A stretch of DNA of 64,000 bases from a virus: positions 30,400 to 94,399 of the IMG/VR virus record IMGVR_UViG_3300027746_000644; one strand, given 5' to 3'. The position numbers were made by a program, and so were the translations under genes. Each line of letters begins with the position of its first letter. Position 1 is the first letter of the stretch. This document shows positions 51,501-59,389 of the stretch, piece by piece. The notes under the pieces are model-generated. The model made no database searches, had not been told where the DNA came from, and saw nothing but the letters and a program-made list of their open reading frames with translations.

Positions 51501-52498
51501 CATATATCATAGTTGATACTGCTAACACGTTTTTTCGTGCTAGACACGTGGTACAAGGCAGTGCTGATATTAAACTTGGCATGGCTTTCCACATTACTTT
51601 CAACTCTATTAAAAAAGCGTGGCAAGACTTTGGCGGTAGTCATGTGGTGTTCTGCCTCGAAGGCAGATCGTGGCGCAAAGACTTTTATAAACCTTACAAA
51701 GCCAATAGGCAAGAAACCAGAGCCGCAATGACGCAACGAGAACAAGATGAAGACAAATTGTTCTGGGAAGCATTTGACGAATTTAAAAAATTTGTTACAG
51801 AAAAGACCAACTGTACTGTGATGCAACATCCTAATCTAGAAGCTGATGATTTGATTGCTGGTTGGGTGCAAGCACATCCGCAAGACAAACATGTTATCAT
51901 TTCAACAGATGGAGATTTTGCACAACTTATTAATAGCAATGTGAGTCAGTACAATGGTGTAGGAGATTTACATATCACACACGAAGGTACATTTGATGCA
52001 AAAGGTAAACCAGTCAAAGACAAAAAGACCGGCGAACCCAAAGCCGCACAAGATCCAGAATGGATGCTGTTTGAAAAATGTATGCGTGGTGATACCAGTG
52101 ATAATGTCTTCTCAGCGTATCCAGGTGTGCGTACTAAAGGTTCTAAAAACAAGGTTGGTCTTACTGAAGCGTTCGAAGATCGTAAAAGCCGCGGATATGC
52201 GTGGAACAATCTCATGCTTCAGAGATGGTCTGACCACAACGGTGTAGAACATCGTGTGTTAGAAGATTATCAGCGCAACATACAACTATGTGACCTTACA
52301 GCGCAACCTGCAGAAATTAAACAAAAGATTGTAGAAACAATACAAATAAATGCAGTTCCCAAAACAGTAGATCAAGTGGGTATCCGTATGCTAAAATTCT
52401 GTAATACATGGGACATGAAAAAGATTTCTGATAATATACAAACATATGCAGAGCCATTCCAAGCTAGATATCAAGGAACAATTCAAAATGAAATGTAA
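51497..52498 (+). CDS. rnh: 5'-3' exonuclease/RNase H (T4 rnh-like FEN family)
   Basis: A 333-residue nuclease. TYIIVDTANTFFRARH, VVFCLEGRSWRKDFYKPYKANR, NLEADDLIAGW, ISTDGDFAQLI and MRGDTSDNV are the metal-binding acidic motifs of the FEN/T4 RNase H family. It would remove RNA primers during lagging-strand synthesis. ATGA overlap with 51066; the next gene begins 11 bases before its stop. Confidence 0.88.
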   Translation: MTYIIVDTANTFFRARHVVQGSADIKLGMAFHITFNSIKKAWQDFGGSHVVFCLEGRSWRKDFYKPYKANRQETRAAMTQREQDEDKLFWEAFDEFKKFVTEKTNCTVMQHPNLEADDLIAGWVQAHPQDKHVIISTDGDFAQLINSNVSQYNGVGDLHITHEGTFDAKGKPVKDKKTGEPKAAQDPEWMLFEKCMRGDTSDNVFSAYPGVRTKGSKNKVGLTEAFEDRKSRGYAWNNLMLQRWSDHNGVEHRVLEDYQRNIQLCDLTAQPAEIKQKIVETIQINAVPKTVDQVGIRMLKFCNTWDMKKISDNIQTYAEPFQARYQGTIQNEM

Positions 52499-52634
52499 TT
52501 TTTGTGATCGGGAAGTTGTTGCAAATTGCGATTGGAATCAAGGAAGGTGTCCTCATCGGGCTCCAATGCTGACAGATTATCATTTTAGATATTTCAATTT
52601 GTTACAAACAATTAAAGGATGGTTTAAAAAATGA
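52488..52634 (+). CDS. Small zinc-binding-like protein
   Basis: A 48-residue protein: MKCNFCDREVVANCDWNQGRCPHR has C-x2-C...C...C-x-H spacing of a zinc finger. Too short for more. It overlaps the nuclease stop by 11 bases, so coupling is likely. I recall similar small proteins in aquatic phages. Confidence 0.62.
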   Translation: MKCNFCDREVVANCDWNQGRCPHRAPMLTDYHFRYFNLLQTIKGWFKK

Positions 52635-53122
52635 CAGAGATTTATGCAAAGCCCATTGTGGATGGCAAATTTTGGATTGTAGAAAAGGATGGCTCTAAAA
52701 TTGCCACGCTACATAAAAAAGAAAATAATAAATTTGTTTTGAGTAGTACCAACGGCGAAGTAATGTTTAATAAAAAACAAGACCTTACCAAACAGTTTGG
52801 AGATGGATTTTTCCTATCTAGCAGTAAAGTTAAGGTCAGTGTTACCTCTTCAGAAGAAGAAAATTTTGAATGCCACGGTTACCCAGTATTGTGTGAACCG
52901 TTTAACAGTATGTACGATGTGAGACGTAAATTGGCATTGTTTACAAAATCTAATGCCAGTAAAAGTTTGTACTGTGCTGGTTATTATATCATTAAATTTA
53001 ACAAAGGATGGGTCAAGAGTTTTTGTCCAAAAGCAATTACTATTGAACGATATCCTTTCAAAGGACCGTTTAAAGATAAGCTAGAAATGAAGGCAGTGTT
53101 ATCAAATGCAAAATCCTATTAA
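52631..53122 (+). CDS. Conserved hypothetical phage protein
   Basis: A 163-residue basic protein with GKFWIVEKDGSKIATLHKKENNKFVL and VPLCEPFNSMYDVRRKL-like segments (VLCEPFNSMYDVRRKLALF). Beta-rich, then NKGWVKSFCPKAITIERYP. ATGA overlap with the zinc-finger protein. Seen in T4-like phages near replication genes as far as I recall; function unknown. Confidence 0.58.
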   Translation: MTEIYAKPIVDGKFWIVEKDGSKIATLHKKENNKFVLSSTNGEVMFNKKQDLTKQFGDGFFLSSSKVKVSVTSSEEENFECHGYPVLCEPFNSMYDVRRKLALFTKSNASKSLYCAGYYIIKFNKGWVKSFCPKAITIERYPFKGPFKDKLEMKAVLSNAKSY

Positions 53123-53354
53123 TTTAACTCCCATAACACAATTTGTTCAGCTACTTCGTGTAGCTGAACTTAACCAACAAAAAGAACTTAAACTAACTAT
53201 ACAGCAAGCACGGTTACTTAATCTTGCGTTAACTGAGACGTTGGATAAATTAAATAGAGATTGGGAAACATTGTACAATGCCCTTAAAAATACACAAGAC
53301 ACAGAAACAATAACTGTTGCCATGGATGGCGGAGGCTTCGTAGAGCCTAAATAA
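53106..53354 (+). CDS. Small helical protein
   Basis: An 82-residue protein with two or three helices (FVQLLRVAELNQQKELKLTIQQARLL, TLDKLNRDWETLYNALKN) and a C-terminal TITVAMDGGGFVEPK tail. It starts inside the previous gene. No function known. Confidence 0.57.
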   Translation: MQNPINLTPITQFVQLLRVAELNQQKELKLTIQQARLLNLALTETLDKLNRDWETLYNALKNTQDTETITVAMDGGGFVEPK

Positions 53355-53357
53355 AAA

Positions 53358-53365
53358 GATAAATA
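53358..53365 (+). promoter_or_regulatory. Late-promoter-like GATAAATA
   Basis: GATAAATA just after the previous stop, with CTAAATA at 53347-53353 as a second copy. Transcription would begin near 53371, after the ATG at 53367, which is one reason to prefer the start at 53394. Confidence 0.35.
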
Positions 53366-53393
53366 TATGCGTACTTATCAAGAGACGCATATT

Positions 53394-53678
53394 ATGAGCA
53401 GACCCAAACCAAAAGTATTGTTAGAATACACTAACAAAAAAACTTACAAATCTGAACAGATTTTAGAATCTGAAGCCATTTGGGCTGTGTTTTATAAGAA
53501 TGAACCGTTTAATCTAAAATCGTTTAACAGCCTTACCAGCTATCCGGGCCCCAAATACAAAAAGACCAGTTTTTCAAATCCTGGACACGCATTGAATCTT
53601 GCCAAAAAATTAAATTTAACATTTGGTACTGAAGATTTTCAAGTTATTAAATTGACTGCTGGCACTGTGGTAAAATGA
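53394..53678 (+). CDS. Small conserved phage protein
   Basis: A 94-residue basic protein: MSRPKPKVLLEYTNKKTYKSEQIL, VFYKNEPFNLKS and KYKKTSFSNPGHALNLAKKLN. It is alpha/beta, possibly nucleic-acid binding. ATG 53394 with GAGACG upstream is chosen over 53367 (adds MRTYQETHI). Coupled to the next gene by ATGA. Confidence 0.55.
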   Translation: MSRPKPKVLLEYTNKKTYKSEQILESEAIWAVFYKNEPFNLKSFNSLTSYPGPKYKKTSFSNPGHALNLAKKLNLTFGTEDFQVIKLTAGTVVK

Positions 53679-54064
53679 TAAGCCGACTTGCATTAACCAA
53701 AGTATTTTTACAACAATGGGGTAAGAGTACAGATGATGCAAATTTAGAGTTGTATGGAAGACGATGGTGGCAGTCAAATCGAGTCAACAAGCCCAACGCA
53801 TTCAGACTGAGCGACGAAGGTTATGAGTTTTTAACGAAAACGTTAGAAATTCAGATGTACGAAATTCCATTTACTGAGCCAATTGAACTCAGTCCTCAAA
53901 CAATCATATTTTTGGAAAAATATATCGATTGCCCATACTACTTAACAAACCAAAGTATTACTGTATTTTCCGAACGTAAAAGTTTTGAATTGTACTTGTT
54001 TTCGGACGATATCCGAAAATTTGGTTTGGTTAAGGCCATGACTGAACGCCAAAAAGAATCTTAA
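53675..54064 (+). CDS. Conserved hypothetical phage protein
   Basis: A 129-residue protein: LQQWGKSTDDANLELYGRRWWQSNRVNKPNAFRLSDEGYEFL resembles a winged-helix-like or MJ-type substrate unit, and TPIELSPQTIIFLEKYIDCPYYLTNQSITVF follows. Seen in T4-like aquatic phages. No function known. The 117-base gap after it carries the moxR promoter. Confidence 0.58.
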   Translation: MISRLALTKVFLQQWGKSTDDANLELYGRRWWQSNRVNKPNAFRLSDEGYEFLTKTLEIQMYEIPFTEPIELSPQTIIFLEKYIDCPYYLTNQSITVFSERKSFELYLFSDDIRKFGLVKAMTERQKES

Positions 54065-54102
54065 CTTTTGGTTAAATTCAGGTATACTACTTGAAAAAAT
54101 GC

Positions 54103-54131
54103 TTGACTTAGTTGCGGTTATGCCATATAAT
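54103..54131 (+). promoter_or_regulatory. Strong sigma70-like promoter for moxR
   Basis: TTGACT (54103-54108), 17-bp spacer, TATAAT (54126-54131). A ~45-base leader follows, with GATAGGAAACAG before the ATG. The inverted pair CTTAA/TTAAG lies in the leader. Confidence 0.82.
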
Positions 54132-54181
54132 ATACACATAGCTTAATTTTTTAACCCCGCTAACTTAAGATAGGAAACAGT

Positions 54182-55276
54182 ATGAGCGAGATCCTTAGCC
54201 GCACAGTCGGTCCAAAAAACGCAAAAAAATCTTTGCGCAAGGCCTTTAAAAACAAACGTCCAATTTTCCTATGGGGTCCTCCCGGAATTGGTAAATCGGA
54301 CATCATCAAACAACTTGGTGATGAACTGGAAGCTCACGTAATTGATGTACGTTTGAGCTTGTGGGAACCTACTGACATTAAAGGTATTCCATATTTTGAC
54401 TCAAACATTAACAAAATGGTTTGGGCTCCTCCTAGCGAATTGCCAGATTCAGAAATGGCAAAACAACATAAACTCATTATTTTGTTTATGGATGAAATGA
54501 ATAGTGCGGCTCCCAGTGTACAGGCCGCGGCTTATCAATTGATTTTGAATCGCCGTGTGGGTACTTACAAATTGCCAGACAATGTTGTTATGGTTGCCGC
54601 AGGTAATCGTGAAACTGACAAGGGTGTTACATTCCGTATGCCTGCTCCGCTGGCTAACCGTTTTGTTCATTTGGAAATGACTGTGGAATGGGATGACTAT
54701 TTTGAGTGGGCCGCTGAAAACAAAGTTCACAAGGACGTGGTTGGCTTCTTGAGTTTTTCTAAAAAGGACTTGTACGATTTTGATCCAAAGTCAAGCTCAC
54801 GTGCTTTTGCTACTCCACGTAGCTGGTCCTTTGTCAGCGAATTGTTGCACGACGACGACACCGATGCAGACACATTGACTGACTTGGTGAGTGGTTCGGT
54901 AGGTGAAGGTCTTGCTCTTAAATTTATGGCTCACCGTAAACATTCCAGCAAAATGCCAAACCCAAGCGATATTTTGGACGGCAAGGTTAAGAAAATGGAC
55001 ACTAAGGAAATTAGTGCCATGTATTCTTTGACTGTGTCCCTGTGCTACGAATTGAAAGATGCTTGCGATAAGAAAGATAAAAATTGGAACAATAAAGTTA
55101 ATAACTTCTTCCAATTTATTATGGATAATTTTGAAACAGAATTGGTTATCATGGGAACTAAGTTGGCTTTGAGTACTTACAAATTGCCACTGGATCCAGA
55201 TGAAATTGCCTGTTTTGACGCATTCCATCAAAAATTTGGTAAGTACATTGCCCAGGCAACTGACAAGACTAAGTAA
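54182..55276 (+). CDS. MoxR-type AAA+ ATPase
   Basis: A 364-residue AAA+ protein. Walker A is GPPGIGKS (32-39); Walker B is ILFMDEMNSAAPSVQAAAY; VMVAAGNRETDKGVTFRMPAPLANRF is sensor 1 and the arginine-finger region of the MoxR clade. MoxR ATPases work with VWA-domain partners to remodel or load metal into proteins, and such a partner is encoded next (55350). It has its own strong promoter. Confidence 0.86.
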   Translation: MSEILSRTVGPKNAKKSLRKAFKNKRPIFLWGPPGIGKSDIIKQLGDELEAHVIDVRLSLWEPTDIKGIPYFDSNINKMVWAPPSELPDSEMAKQHKLIILFMDEMNSAAPSVQAAAYQLILNRRVGTYKLPDNVVMVAAGNRETDKGVTFRMPAPLANRFVHLEMTVEWDDYFEWAAENKVHKDVVGFLSFSKKDLYDFDPKSSSRAFATPRSWSFVSELLHDDDTDADTLTDLVSGSVGEGLALKFMAHRKHSSKMPNPSDILDGKVKKMDTKEISAMYSLTVSLCYELKDACDKKDKNWNNKVNNFFQFIMDNFETELVIMGTKLALSTYKLPLDPDEIACFDAFHQKFGKYIAQATDKTK

Positions 55277-55291
55277 TTGAAAATGTAATAA

Positions 55292-55320
55292 TTGACACCG
55301 CCTCCGGGCGGTGTTATAAT
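55292..55320 (+). promoter_or_regulatory. Strong sigma70-like promoter for the VWA gene
   Basis: TTGACA (55292-55297), 17-bp spacer, TATAAT (55315-55320), then TTCAGGAGAAGATATG. The spacer is almost wholly the hairpin described at 55295. Confidence 0.85.
55295..55314 (+). terminator. UNCG-tetraloop hairpin inside the promoter spacer
   Basis: ACACCGCC (55295-55302), loop TCCG, GGCGGTGT (55307-55314): a perfect 8-bp stem closed by C-G around a UCCG tetraloop, one of the most stable RNA loops. It starts 18 bases after the moxR stop and could terminate its transcript (only a weak T run follows), while as DNA it forms an inverted repeat between -35 and -10 of the next promoter. Terminator, operator, or both. 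Confidence 0.55.
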
Positions 55321-55349
55321 ATATACATACAGTAAATTCAGGAGAAGAT

Positions 55350-56531
55350 ATGTCACATGTAGATCCAATTATCGATAAAATTATTGTAGCACGAGTAGGA
55401 TTGCTACTTCGCCATCCATTCTTTGGCAACATGGCCACACGTTTAAAAATTGAAGAAGCAAGCGATTGGCTTCCTACAGCGGCCACAGACGGACGCACCA
55501 TTTATTTTAATCGTGAATTTTTTACACCATTAACTACTAAGCAAATTGAATTTGTTATTGCACACGAAATCCTACATAATGTGTTTGACCACATGACTCG
55601 TGTGGAAGGTCGTAATAAACGCATTTGGAATATTGCCGCTGATTATTGCGTTAACGGACAATTGGTTCGTGATCGTATTGGTGAACAACCACCTGAGATC
55701 AAAATCTTCCACGATGCCAAATATTACGGCAAAGGTGCAGAAGAAGTGTATGACGAAATTTATAATAAACACGACGAAGAAGAATTAGAAGCTCTTGGTC
55801 AATTGCTGGACGAACACGTTGATTGGGGAGAAAACGGCAAAAGTGGTCAGCCTCAATACAGCAAAGATGAACTGAAAAAAATACGTGACGAAATTCGCGA
55901 AGCAACAATTCAAGCGGCGCAGGCCGCGGGTGCGGGAAATGTGCCTGCAAGTATCCAAAGAATGATTAAGGAACTTACAGAGCCTAAAATGAATTGGCGT
56001 GAAATTATTCGTCAACAAATTCAAAGCACCATCAAATACGATTACAGCTTTATGCGTCCTAATCGTAAGGGTTGGCACATGAGTGCAATACTGCCAGGTT
56101 CTGCATACGAAGAAACAATTGACATTTGTGTGGGTATTGACATGTCTGGATCAATTGGTGACGAACAAGCAAAAGATTTCCTAACAGAAATCAAAGGCAT
56201 TATGCAAGAATACAAAGACTTTAAAATTAAAGTTTGGTGTTTTGATACCAAGGTCTATAATGAAGCTGACTATGATGGTTACTGCATGGACGAGTTTGAC
56301 GACTATGAAGTTATGGGCGGTGGTGGCACTGAATTTGATGCCAACTGGGATTACATGAAAGAGCATAATATTACTCCTAAGAAGTTTATCATGTTTACAG
56401 ACGGCTATCCTTACGGCTCATGGGGTGATGAAAACTACTGTGATACCGTGTTCATCATACACGGTAATAACACTATTGTGCCGCCTTGGGGCGAGTTTGC
56501 ATACTACGAAGAAGTTACTGAACCCGCATAA
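55350..56531 (+). CDS. VWA-like protein with N-terminal metallopeptidase domain
   Basis: A 393-residue protein. Residues 1-150 have FVIAHEILHNVFDH, with the zinc motif H72-E-I-L-H76. The C-terminal third has IDICVGIDMSGSIGDEQ (MIDAS DxSxS of VWA-like domains) and FIMFTDGYPYG. This pairing is known in bacterial proteins of the putative metallopeptidase plus VWA-like type, usually beside a MoxR gene, as here. Substrate unknown; possibly a host or virion protein. Confidence 0.84.
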   Translation: MSHVDPIIDKIIVARVGLLLRHPFFGNMATRLKIEEASDWLPTAATDGRTIYFNREFFTPLTTKQIEFVIAHEILHNVFDHMTRVEGRNKRIWNIAADYCVNGQLVRDRIGEQPPEIKIFHDAKYYGKGAEEVYDEIYNKHDEEELEALGQLLDEHVDWGENGKSGQPQYSKDELKKIRDEIREATIQAAQAAGAGNVPASIQRMIKELTEPKMNWREIIRQQIQSTIKYDYSFMRPNRKGWHMSAILPGSAYEETIDICVGIDMSGSIGDEQAKDFLTEIKGIMQEYKDFKIKVWCFDTKVYNEADYDGYCMDEFDDYEVMGGGGTEFDANWDYMKEHNITPKKFIMFTDGYPYGSWGDENYCDTVFIIHGNNTIVPPWGEFAYYEEVTEPA

Positions 56532-56532
56532 T

Positions 56533-56820
56533 ATGAGCTTGAAAAACGGCAAACCTAATCCTTTAAATTATTTTGAATTACGCAGGGTTAGGGTTGCCTG
56601 CCCTCATTTTAAATACACTACTATAGAAAAATACAGCCCAATTTTGCTCAAAAGTATCGATGGTTGGATCTTTAATAATTTAAATAGTAGGTATTATATT
56701 GGACAAAGCATTGGGCTAGACTATTCTAATACAATTGTACATAACACACGAATAGGGTTTGAAAGCGAGAAAGAATTAAGTTTCTTCAGGATTGCGTGTC
56801 CTTTGTTAGAAACGAGATAA
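56533..56820 (+). CDS. Small hypothetical protein
   Basis: A 95-residue basic protein: FELRRVRVACPHFKYTTIEKYSPILLKSIDGWIFNNLNSRYYIGQSI. Likely alpha/beta with two Cys (ACPHF, ACPLL). It starts one base after the VWA gene stop. No family recognised. Confidence 0.55.
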   Translation: MSLKNGKPNPLNYFELRRVRVACPHFKYTTIEKYSPILLKSIDGWIFNNLNSRYYIGQSIGLDYSNTIVHNTRIGFESEKELSFFRIACPLLETR

Positions 56821-56850
56821 TTAACTATGTACTTAACCGAAGGAGATACT

Positions 56851-57078
56851 ATGACTGAACCCGTACAAGAAAATCAGGAGCTACCGCAAGAAGAAGCTCC
56901 AAAAGAAAATCAAAACGATCTAACTATCAATGACTTAAATGCAATGAAAGTTATTATCGATATTGCCAGTTCGCGGGGTGCTTTTAAACCAAACGAAATG
57001 ACAGCAGTTGGACAAACTTATACAAAATTAACAGCATTTTTAGACCAAGTGGCTAAACAAGCTGAAGGACAAAAATAA
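56851..57078 (+). CDS. Small conserved phage protein
   Basis: A 75-residue acidic protein: a disordered N-terminus (ENQELPQEEAPKENQND), then LTINDLNAMKVIIDIASSRGAFKPNEMTAVGQTYTKL and a helix. The ATG at 56851 is used because GGAGATACT lies just upstream. The SRGAFKPNEM motif recurs in T4-like phages by memory. Function unknown. Confidence 0.6.
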   Translation: MTEPVQENQELPQEEAPKENQNDLTINDLNAMKVIIDIASSRGAFKPNEMTAVGQTYTKLTAFLDQVAKQAEGQK

Positions 57079-57079
57079 A

Positions 57080-57694
57080 ATGGCAGAACTTAAACACGTA
57101 GGTAGAGTAAAATCGTCTAACAAAAAGTGCGTTGTTGCATATCGGACACTTCCCGGTGATGCATATAACTGCTTGATTGTGCCGACAGAAAATCTACCAG
57201 ATAGCTATCACGACGCTATTATTAATCTAGTGGAAAGCACTACTGGTCAAGATGCACATGAATTTGCAGATGCATTGGCAAGAGGTAATTTTCCGGATGG
57301 CAGTATTATGTTATCAGCATTGCACACACAAGGTAGATTGGTTAAGATTTCAACAGACCAAGTTGAGATGCAACCAACAACATCTGTATCAATTTTGTTA
57401 TCAGAACTTAACCAAGTTATTGCAGAACAACGTGGTGTGGCAATTGATGACTTGTCTGTTAAATCAAATATTCCTGATGCCAAACAAGCAGAAACGCCTA
57501 ATACTAAAAAAACTGAAAGTGATGTTACAAGAACCACATCTGCATCAGTTAATGAAGTTGAAGCAGTTAATGCCAACTTGACCACAGAAGAGCAGGCCAA
57601 AGAGTATCGTAGCAAAGCAGATCGATTGGCTAAGGATGCCGCAAATTTCCGTAGACTTGCCGAAGAATTGGTGCCAACCAAAAAACAAAAATGA
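57080..57694 (+). CDS. Conserved T4-like phage protein
   Basis: A 204-residue protein: MAELKHVGRVKSSNKKCVVAYRTLPGDAYNCL, then DSYHDAIINLVESTTGQDAHEFADAL and RGNFPDGSIMLSALHTQGRL. This N-terminal part is widespread in T4-like aquatic phages. The C-terminal half is a low-complexity linker and a helix. Often near thymidylate or replication genes, as here. Function unknown. Confidence 0.65.
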   Translation: MAELKHVGRVKSSNKKCVVAYRTLPGDAYNCLIVPTENLPDSYHDAIINLVESTTGQDAHEFADALARGNFPDGSIMLSALHTQGRLVKISTDQVEMQPTTSVSILLSELNQVIAEQRGVAIDDLSVKSNIPDAKQAETPNTKKTESDVTRTTSASVNEVEAVNANLTTEEQAKEYRSKADRLAKDAANFRRLAEELVPTKKQK

Positions 57695-58011
57695 TGTCCA
57701 AGGGAAAAATCTTTCCCAAAGAAATCATCGAACATTGGCCTGAAGTATTTGGAGAGGTAAAACTCAACGTGTTACCTCTTGGGTATTTGCATTCAGTTTT
57801 GGTTAATTTTAAAGATGGTAAAACGTGGGAAATCAAAGTAACTACACTTACTCGTAACGAGGGATGGTCCACTTTTGAATCCAGTCTTCGCGAGCTTGTG
57901 AAAACTTACGAAGACTCAATTGATAATATTGATTTTAAACTTGATACCGAACGTGTTAAAAAAGACATTGTAAAATCAACTCAAAAATTTTTAAAGAAAA
58001 AGAAGCTATAA
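57691..58011 (+). CDS. Small conserved phage protein
   Basis: A 106-residue basic protein: FPKEIIEHWPEVFGEVKLNVLPLGYLHSVLVNFKDGKTWEIKV, then a helix ending FLKKKKL. ATG-ATG overlaps the previous stop; either Met could start it. Seen with the 57080 protein in related phages. No function known. Confidence 0.6.
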   Translation: MMSKGKIFPKEIIEHWPEVFGEVKLNVLPLGYLHSVLVNFKDGKTWEIKVTTLTRNEGWSTFESSLRELVKTYEDSIDNIDFKLDTERVKKDIVKSTQKFLKKKKL

Positions 58012-58014
58012 ATA

Positions 58015-58677
58015 ATGAATGTTCGGCTATTATCCTATTCACAACCAACAGAAGAATTTAGAGATCTGGGTCTCTCAGATGCGCAGGAACTCATTGCGTA
58101 TTGCGCCCGTGTCAGCAATCCCTCCAATCAACTCAACACAGACACATCCGAAAAACTCATCAAGTACTTGGTCAAACACCAACACTGGAGCCCGCTTGAA
58201 ATGGTCAGTGCCTGTATCGAAATCACCACAACTAGAGATATTGCCCGGCAAATCTTGCGACACAGAAGTTTCAGCTTCCAAGAATTCAGTCAGCGATATG
58301 CTGACCCTACTAAAGACCTGTCGTTTGTATGTAGAGAAGCTAGATTGCAAGACGACAAAAATAGACAGAACAGCGTCGAAGTTGATGATCAACTCTTACA
58401 AAATGAATGGTACCGTGCTCAACAGCGAGTCATCTATGCCGCTAAACGTGAGTACGAATGGGCTATCAAAAACGGCATAGCCAAAGAACAGGCTCGTGCT
58501 GTGTTACCAGAAGGACTTATAGAAAGTCGATTATATATGAATGGTACACTACGTAGTTGGATTCATTTTATTGAATTACGCAGTGCCAACGGTACTCAAA
58601 AAGAGCATCAAGAAGTCGCTGTTGCTTGCGCCAAAGTGATAGCCACTATTTTTCCTCTAGCGGCCAATCTCCCTTAA
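58015..58677 (+). CDS. thyX: Flavin-dependent thymidylate synthase
   Basis: A 220-residue ThyX that methylates dUMP to dTMP using FAD and folate. The signature RHRSFSFQEFSQRY (82-95) is intact; SPLEMVSACIEITTTRDIARQIL and ARAVLPEGL are also typical. It uses dUMP from the dCMP deaminase at 12034. TATAAATA just before the ATG is too close to be its promoter and overlaps the previous stop. Its 3' end overlaps the convergent minus-strand gene by 32 bases. Confidence 0.93.
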   Translation: MNVRLLSYSQPTEEFRDLGLSDAQELIAYCARVSNPSNQLNTDTSEKLIKYLVKHQHWSPLEMVSACIEITTTRDIARQILRHRSFSFQEFSQRYADPTKDLSFVCREARLQDDKNRQNSVEVDDQLLQNEWYRAQQRVIYAAKREYEWAIKNGIAKEQARAVLPEGLIESRLYMNGTLRSWIHFIELRSANGTQKEHQEVAVACAKVIATIFPLAANLP

Positions 58678-59389
58678 ATGTCTCAGGCGGAAACATTTTA
58701 ACGTGACCGTTAAACTCAGACTCTAGCCAAGTATAATCGTTTATCTTGGATAACATTTTTTTATCATCTTTATAAGTTTTTCCAAACCATTCACCTGCAC
58801 TTGCACCACCTTTGGCATATTCTCCGTAAATTCGATCTCCGCCAATATGCGTCCATACTTTTAATCTATGTGCAGTTTCATCATCTAATTGCCCTGCGAT
58901 AGTTCTACTGGCTAATTTTGCGCATTCTCTAAATGCACTACGCCATGTACTCAACGGATCCGTGTTAAATGCTGTTATGTTTGAAACCGTTGTCATTGCT
59001 TTAAATCTAGTAGATATACTGGTAGTCATGTCTGGGTTAGATAGATCCATTGCTAGCGTTAATTCCCTAGGCAATAGTTTAACACCGCCATATCCGTACT
59101 CTAAATTGTTGATAGGATTGATACTACGCCATACATGTACAATGTCTTCTTCGCTAGGATCCAGGTTTATACTAAATTTAAAATTTGGCAATAGATCTGC
59201 GTCTGCATCAACAACCCAAAACATATTAGTAGATACTATTTTTGCGGCAGCTATGTGGGCTTGATGTATTCCCGTAACTCCATGTATTCGATGCACACTG
59301 TTATCTGACTTTACAATATGTTTTAATAAATTAAAATAGACCTGATCGGCATTTGGTTCGTTAAATGATATAAACACAATATCGTACAT
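58646..59389 (-). CDS. Glycosyltransferase-like protein (paralog 2)
   Basis: A 247-residue GT-A-type protein. IVFISFNEPNADQVYFNLL, RIHGVTGIHQAHIAAA and FWVVDADADLLPNF (DxD) match the next gene upstream (59389) closely, so these are paralogs. YGYGGVKLLPRE and DPLSTWRSAFRECAKL are also shared. It is the last gene of the minus operon; its end overlaps thyX. Sugar donor and target unknown. Confidence 0.68.
   Translation of the reverse strand: MYDIVFISFNEPNADQVYFNLLKHIVKSDNSVHRIHGVTGIHQAHIAAAKIVSTNMFWVVDADADLLPNFKFSINLDPSEEDIVHVWRSINPINNLEYGYGGVKLLPRELTLAMDLSNPDMTTSISTRFKAMTTVSNITAFNTDPLSTWRSAFRECAKLASRTIAGQLDDETAHRLKVWTHIGGDRIYGEYAKGGASAGEWFGKTYKDDKKMLSKINDYTWLESEFNGHVKMFPPETFKGDWPLEEK

Noticed and set aside
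54797-55501. 234-residue minus-strand open frame across the moxR-VWA gap
   Set aside because: Would cover a consensus promoter and terminator of the plus strand and has no family-like sequence.
58007-58014. TATAAATA right before thyX, a perfect T4 late-promoter match
   Set aside because: It abuts the ATG and contains the stop codon of the previous gene; transcription would begin inside thyX, so chance is more likely.
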